Shown piece after piece: positions 62,905 to 64,000 of a DNA stretch of 64,000 nt (position 1 is the first letter of the stretch; the number at the start of each line of letters is the position of its first letter). This DNA is from Pseudoduganella danionis. Lineage in GTDB: Bacteria; Pseudomonadota; Gammaproteobacteria; Burkholderiales; Burkholderiaceae_D. The notes below the pieces were generated by a model. It searched no databases, had not been told where the DNA came from, and worked only from the letters and a program-made list of their open reading frames with translations. The DNA lies in NCBI RefSeq assembly GCF_009720775.1, contig NZ_WNKW01000003.1, positions 312,028-376,027 on the forward strand, in the 5' to 3' direction. The position numbers were made by a program, and so were the translations under genes.

Positions 62905-62935
62905 CGGATGTCCGAATGACAGACCTGACCCCGAA
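62905..62935 (-). repeat. REP-like 31-base repeat, right copy
   Basis: Inverted copy of 62463-62493 with one mismatch (C for T). It ends eight bases after the udk stop, on the opposite side of the element. Confidence 0.85.
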
Positions 62936-62943
62936 GTTGGAAG

Positions 62944-63579
62944 TTATTTGAGCTGGCTGATGACGCTGGCCACCTTGGTGGTGATCACGTCGACCGCGGG
63001 GCCGTTGGCGCCATGCGGGATGATCACGTCGGCATAGCGCTTGGTCGGTTCGATGAATTGCTTGTGCATGGGGCGCACGGTTTCCATGTACTGCTTGACC
63101 ACGCTATCGACGGTGCGGCCACGTTCCGTGATGTCGCGCTGCATGCGGCGGATGAAGCGCACGTCTGAGGCCGTGTCGACGAAGATCTTGAGCGACATCA
63201 GTTTGCGCAGGTCGGCGTCGTACAGCGCAAACAGGCCTTCGATGACGATCACGGGAGCCGGCTTGACGAGGATGGTGCGGTCCGAGCGGTTGTCGATGGT
63301 GAAATCGTACTCGGGCATGTTGATCGTCTCGCCATTGCGCAGCGCCTGCACGTGCTGCACCAGCAGCGGCCAGTCGAACGCTTGCGGATGGTCGTAGTTC
63401 TGCTGGCGCCGTACTTCGGGCGAGAGGTGGGTCTGGTCGCAGTAGTAGTCGTCCTGCATGACGACGGAGACCATTTCGGCGCCGAACGACGCCAATACTT
63501 GCTGCGAGACGGTAGATTTGCCACTGCCGCTACCGCCAGCGACGCCAATAATAAACGGTTGGTAAGAAATCTTGTTCAT
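62944..63579 (-). CDS. udk: Uridine kinase
   Basis: From the ATG at 63579 (MNKISYQPFIIGVAGGSGSGKST) the protein has 211 residues. The P-loop GGSGSGKST and the downstream QDDYYCDQTHLSPEVRRQQNYDHPQAFDW segment are those of Udk. It phosphorylates uridine and cytidine with GTP or ATP, in nucleoside salvage. A longer frame to 63612 has no support. It is isolated between the REP-like element and a tRNA. Confidence 0.96.
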   Translation of the reverse strand: MNKISYQPFIIGVAGGSGSGKSTVSQQVLASFGAEMVSVVMQDDYYCDQTHLSPEVRRQQNYDHPQAFDWPLLVQHVQALRNGETINMPEYDFTIDNRSDRTILVKPAPVIVIEGLFALYDADLRKLMSLKIFVDTASDVRFIRRMQRDITERGRTVDSVVKQYMETVRPMHKQFIEPTKRYADVIIPHGANGPAVDVITTKVASVISQLK

Positions 63580-63687
63580 GCCGAATGATACCGGAAGGCC
63601 GCATAAACGCATAGTTGCCGCCGGGTCCGTTGCACTGTAGGCTACCCGACTATCGGCCAGACTTTGCCAGATGGCAGAATTTCGCTC

Positions 63688-63715
63688 TTGACCAGCGCTC
63701 TGGCTCTGCTATAAT
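63688..63715 (+). promoter_or_regulatory. Sigma-70 promoter of tRNA-Gly copy 4
   Basis: TTGACC (63688-63693) and TATAAT (63710-63715) are 16 bases apart, the same spacing as in the cluster at 42471. Confidence 0.9.
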
Positions 63716-63753
63716 TCTTCCCGCTTCACGACATGTGCAGCACAACACTCCAA

Positions 63754-63829
63754 GCGGGAGTAGCTCAGTTGGTAGAGCGCAACCTTGCCAAGGTTGAGGT
63801 CGAGAGTTCGAGACTCTTCTCCCGCTCCA
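63754..63829 (+). tRNA. tRNA-Gly (GCC), copy 4
   Basis: Identical in all 76 bases to the three copies at 42525-42861. It has its own promoter and terminator. Confidence 0.98.
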
Positions 63830-63836
63830 GAATTCT

Positions 63837-63862
63837 AAAAGCAGCCCACGGGCTGCTTTTTT
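63837..63862 (+). terminator. Rho-independent terminator after tRNA-Gly copy 4
   Basis: AAAAGCAGCC (63837-63846) pairs with GGCTGCTTTT (63851-63860), followed by TT. The rest of the window to 64000 shows no gene. Confidence 0.92.
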
Positions 63863-64000
63863 CATTTCCGCTCCCATCTCTCATCACTTGCCTGCACAAA
63901 GCTGCGCTCTGCCAGAGCGCATGACAGGCCGCTTTGCGATGCCGCATCGAAATATCATGATCCATATCATTCTTGTATTTATTTCCTGCGCCCAAAACGC

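Noticed and set aside
63733..63924. 63-codon frame at the last tRNA
   Set aside because: Again a translation through tRNA-Gly and its terminator.

Overview
The window is a contiguous stretch of a betaproteobacterial chromosome, most likely from the family Oxalobacteraceae (Massilia/Duganella/Janthinobacterium-like; the family is inferred, not proven). The clues are Burkholderiales-type housekeeping gene order (yceD-rpmF-plsX-fabHDG-acpP-fabF, then rpoE-rseA-mucD-grx-lepA-lepB-rnc-era-recO-pdxJ-acpS), a PEP-CTERM protein, and several signalling proteins with GGDEF, EAL/HDOD or GAF-kinase domains. Genes are dense, on both strands, and mostly core functions. I see no prophage, CRISPR array or transposase.

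Layout. 1-7 kb: the start of sbcD, a membrane PAS/GGDEF diguanylate cyclase, a DUF2804 protein, and a Pat-type acetyltransferase whose ATP-grasp domain appears shortened. 7-22 kb: a helical protein of unknown function, a DUF349 protein, moaE, heat-shock-promoted clpB, a second diguanylate cyclase, rraA, the PEP-CTERM protein, isocitrate lyase, two coupled small unknown genes, rlmJ, an EAL/HDOD protein, an RsmI-type methylase and a Maf protein. 22-29 kb: the fatty-acid synthesis cluster. 29-42.5 kb: the sigma-E locus with an unusually small anti-sigma factor, then the lepA to pgsA housekeeping block. 42.5-43.3 kb: three identical tRNA-Gly genes, tRNA-Cys and a structured non-coding stretch.

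The most coherent accessory region is 44.8-53.9 kb. A FisR-type sigma-54 activator (three cysteines spaced 11 and 7 residues apart) sits between two operons. On its left is a sulfide-detoxification operon: persulfide dioxygenase, a DUF442-sulfide:quinone reductase fusion, a TauE-type transporter and a SAM methyltransferase. On its right is a cytochrome bd operon (cydP-cydA-cydB-cydX-ybgE). Each side has a cluster of TGGCAGT/ACTGCCA repeats and a sigma-54 -24/-12 promoter facing outward. The simplest reading is one sulfane-sulfur regulon that joins sulfide removal to a sulfide-tolerant terminal oxidase.

54-64 kb holds a triple-GAF histidine kinase with its response regulator, a secreted SAM hydroxide adenosyltransferase-like protein paired with a TonB-dependent receptor, a secreted small protein, an autoregulated-looking HTH/membrane-protein pair, a VOC protein, a REP-like inverted-repeat element around a tiny membrane-protein ORF, udk, and a fourth tRNA-Gly.
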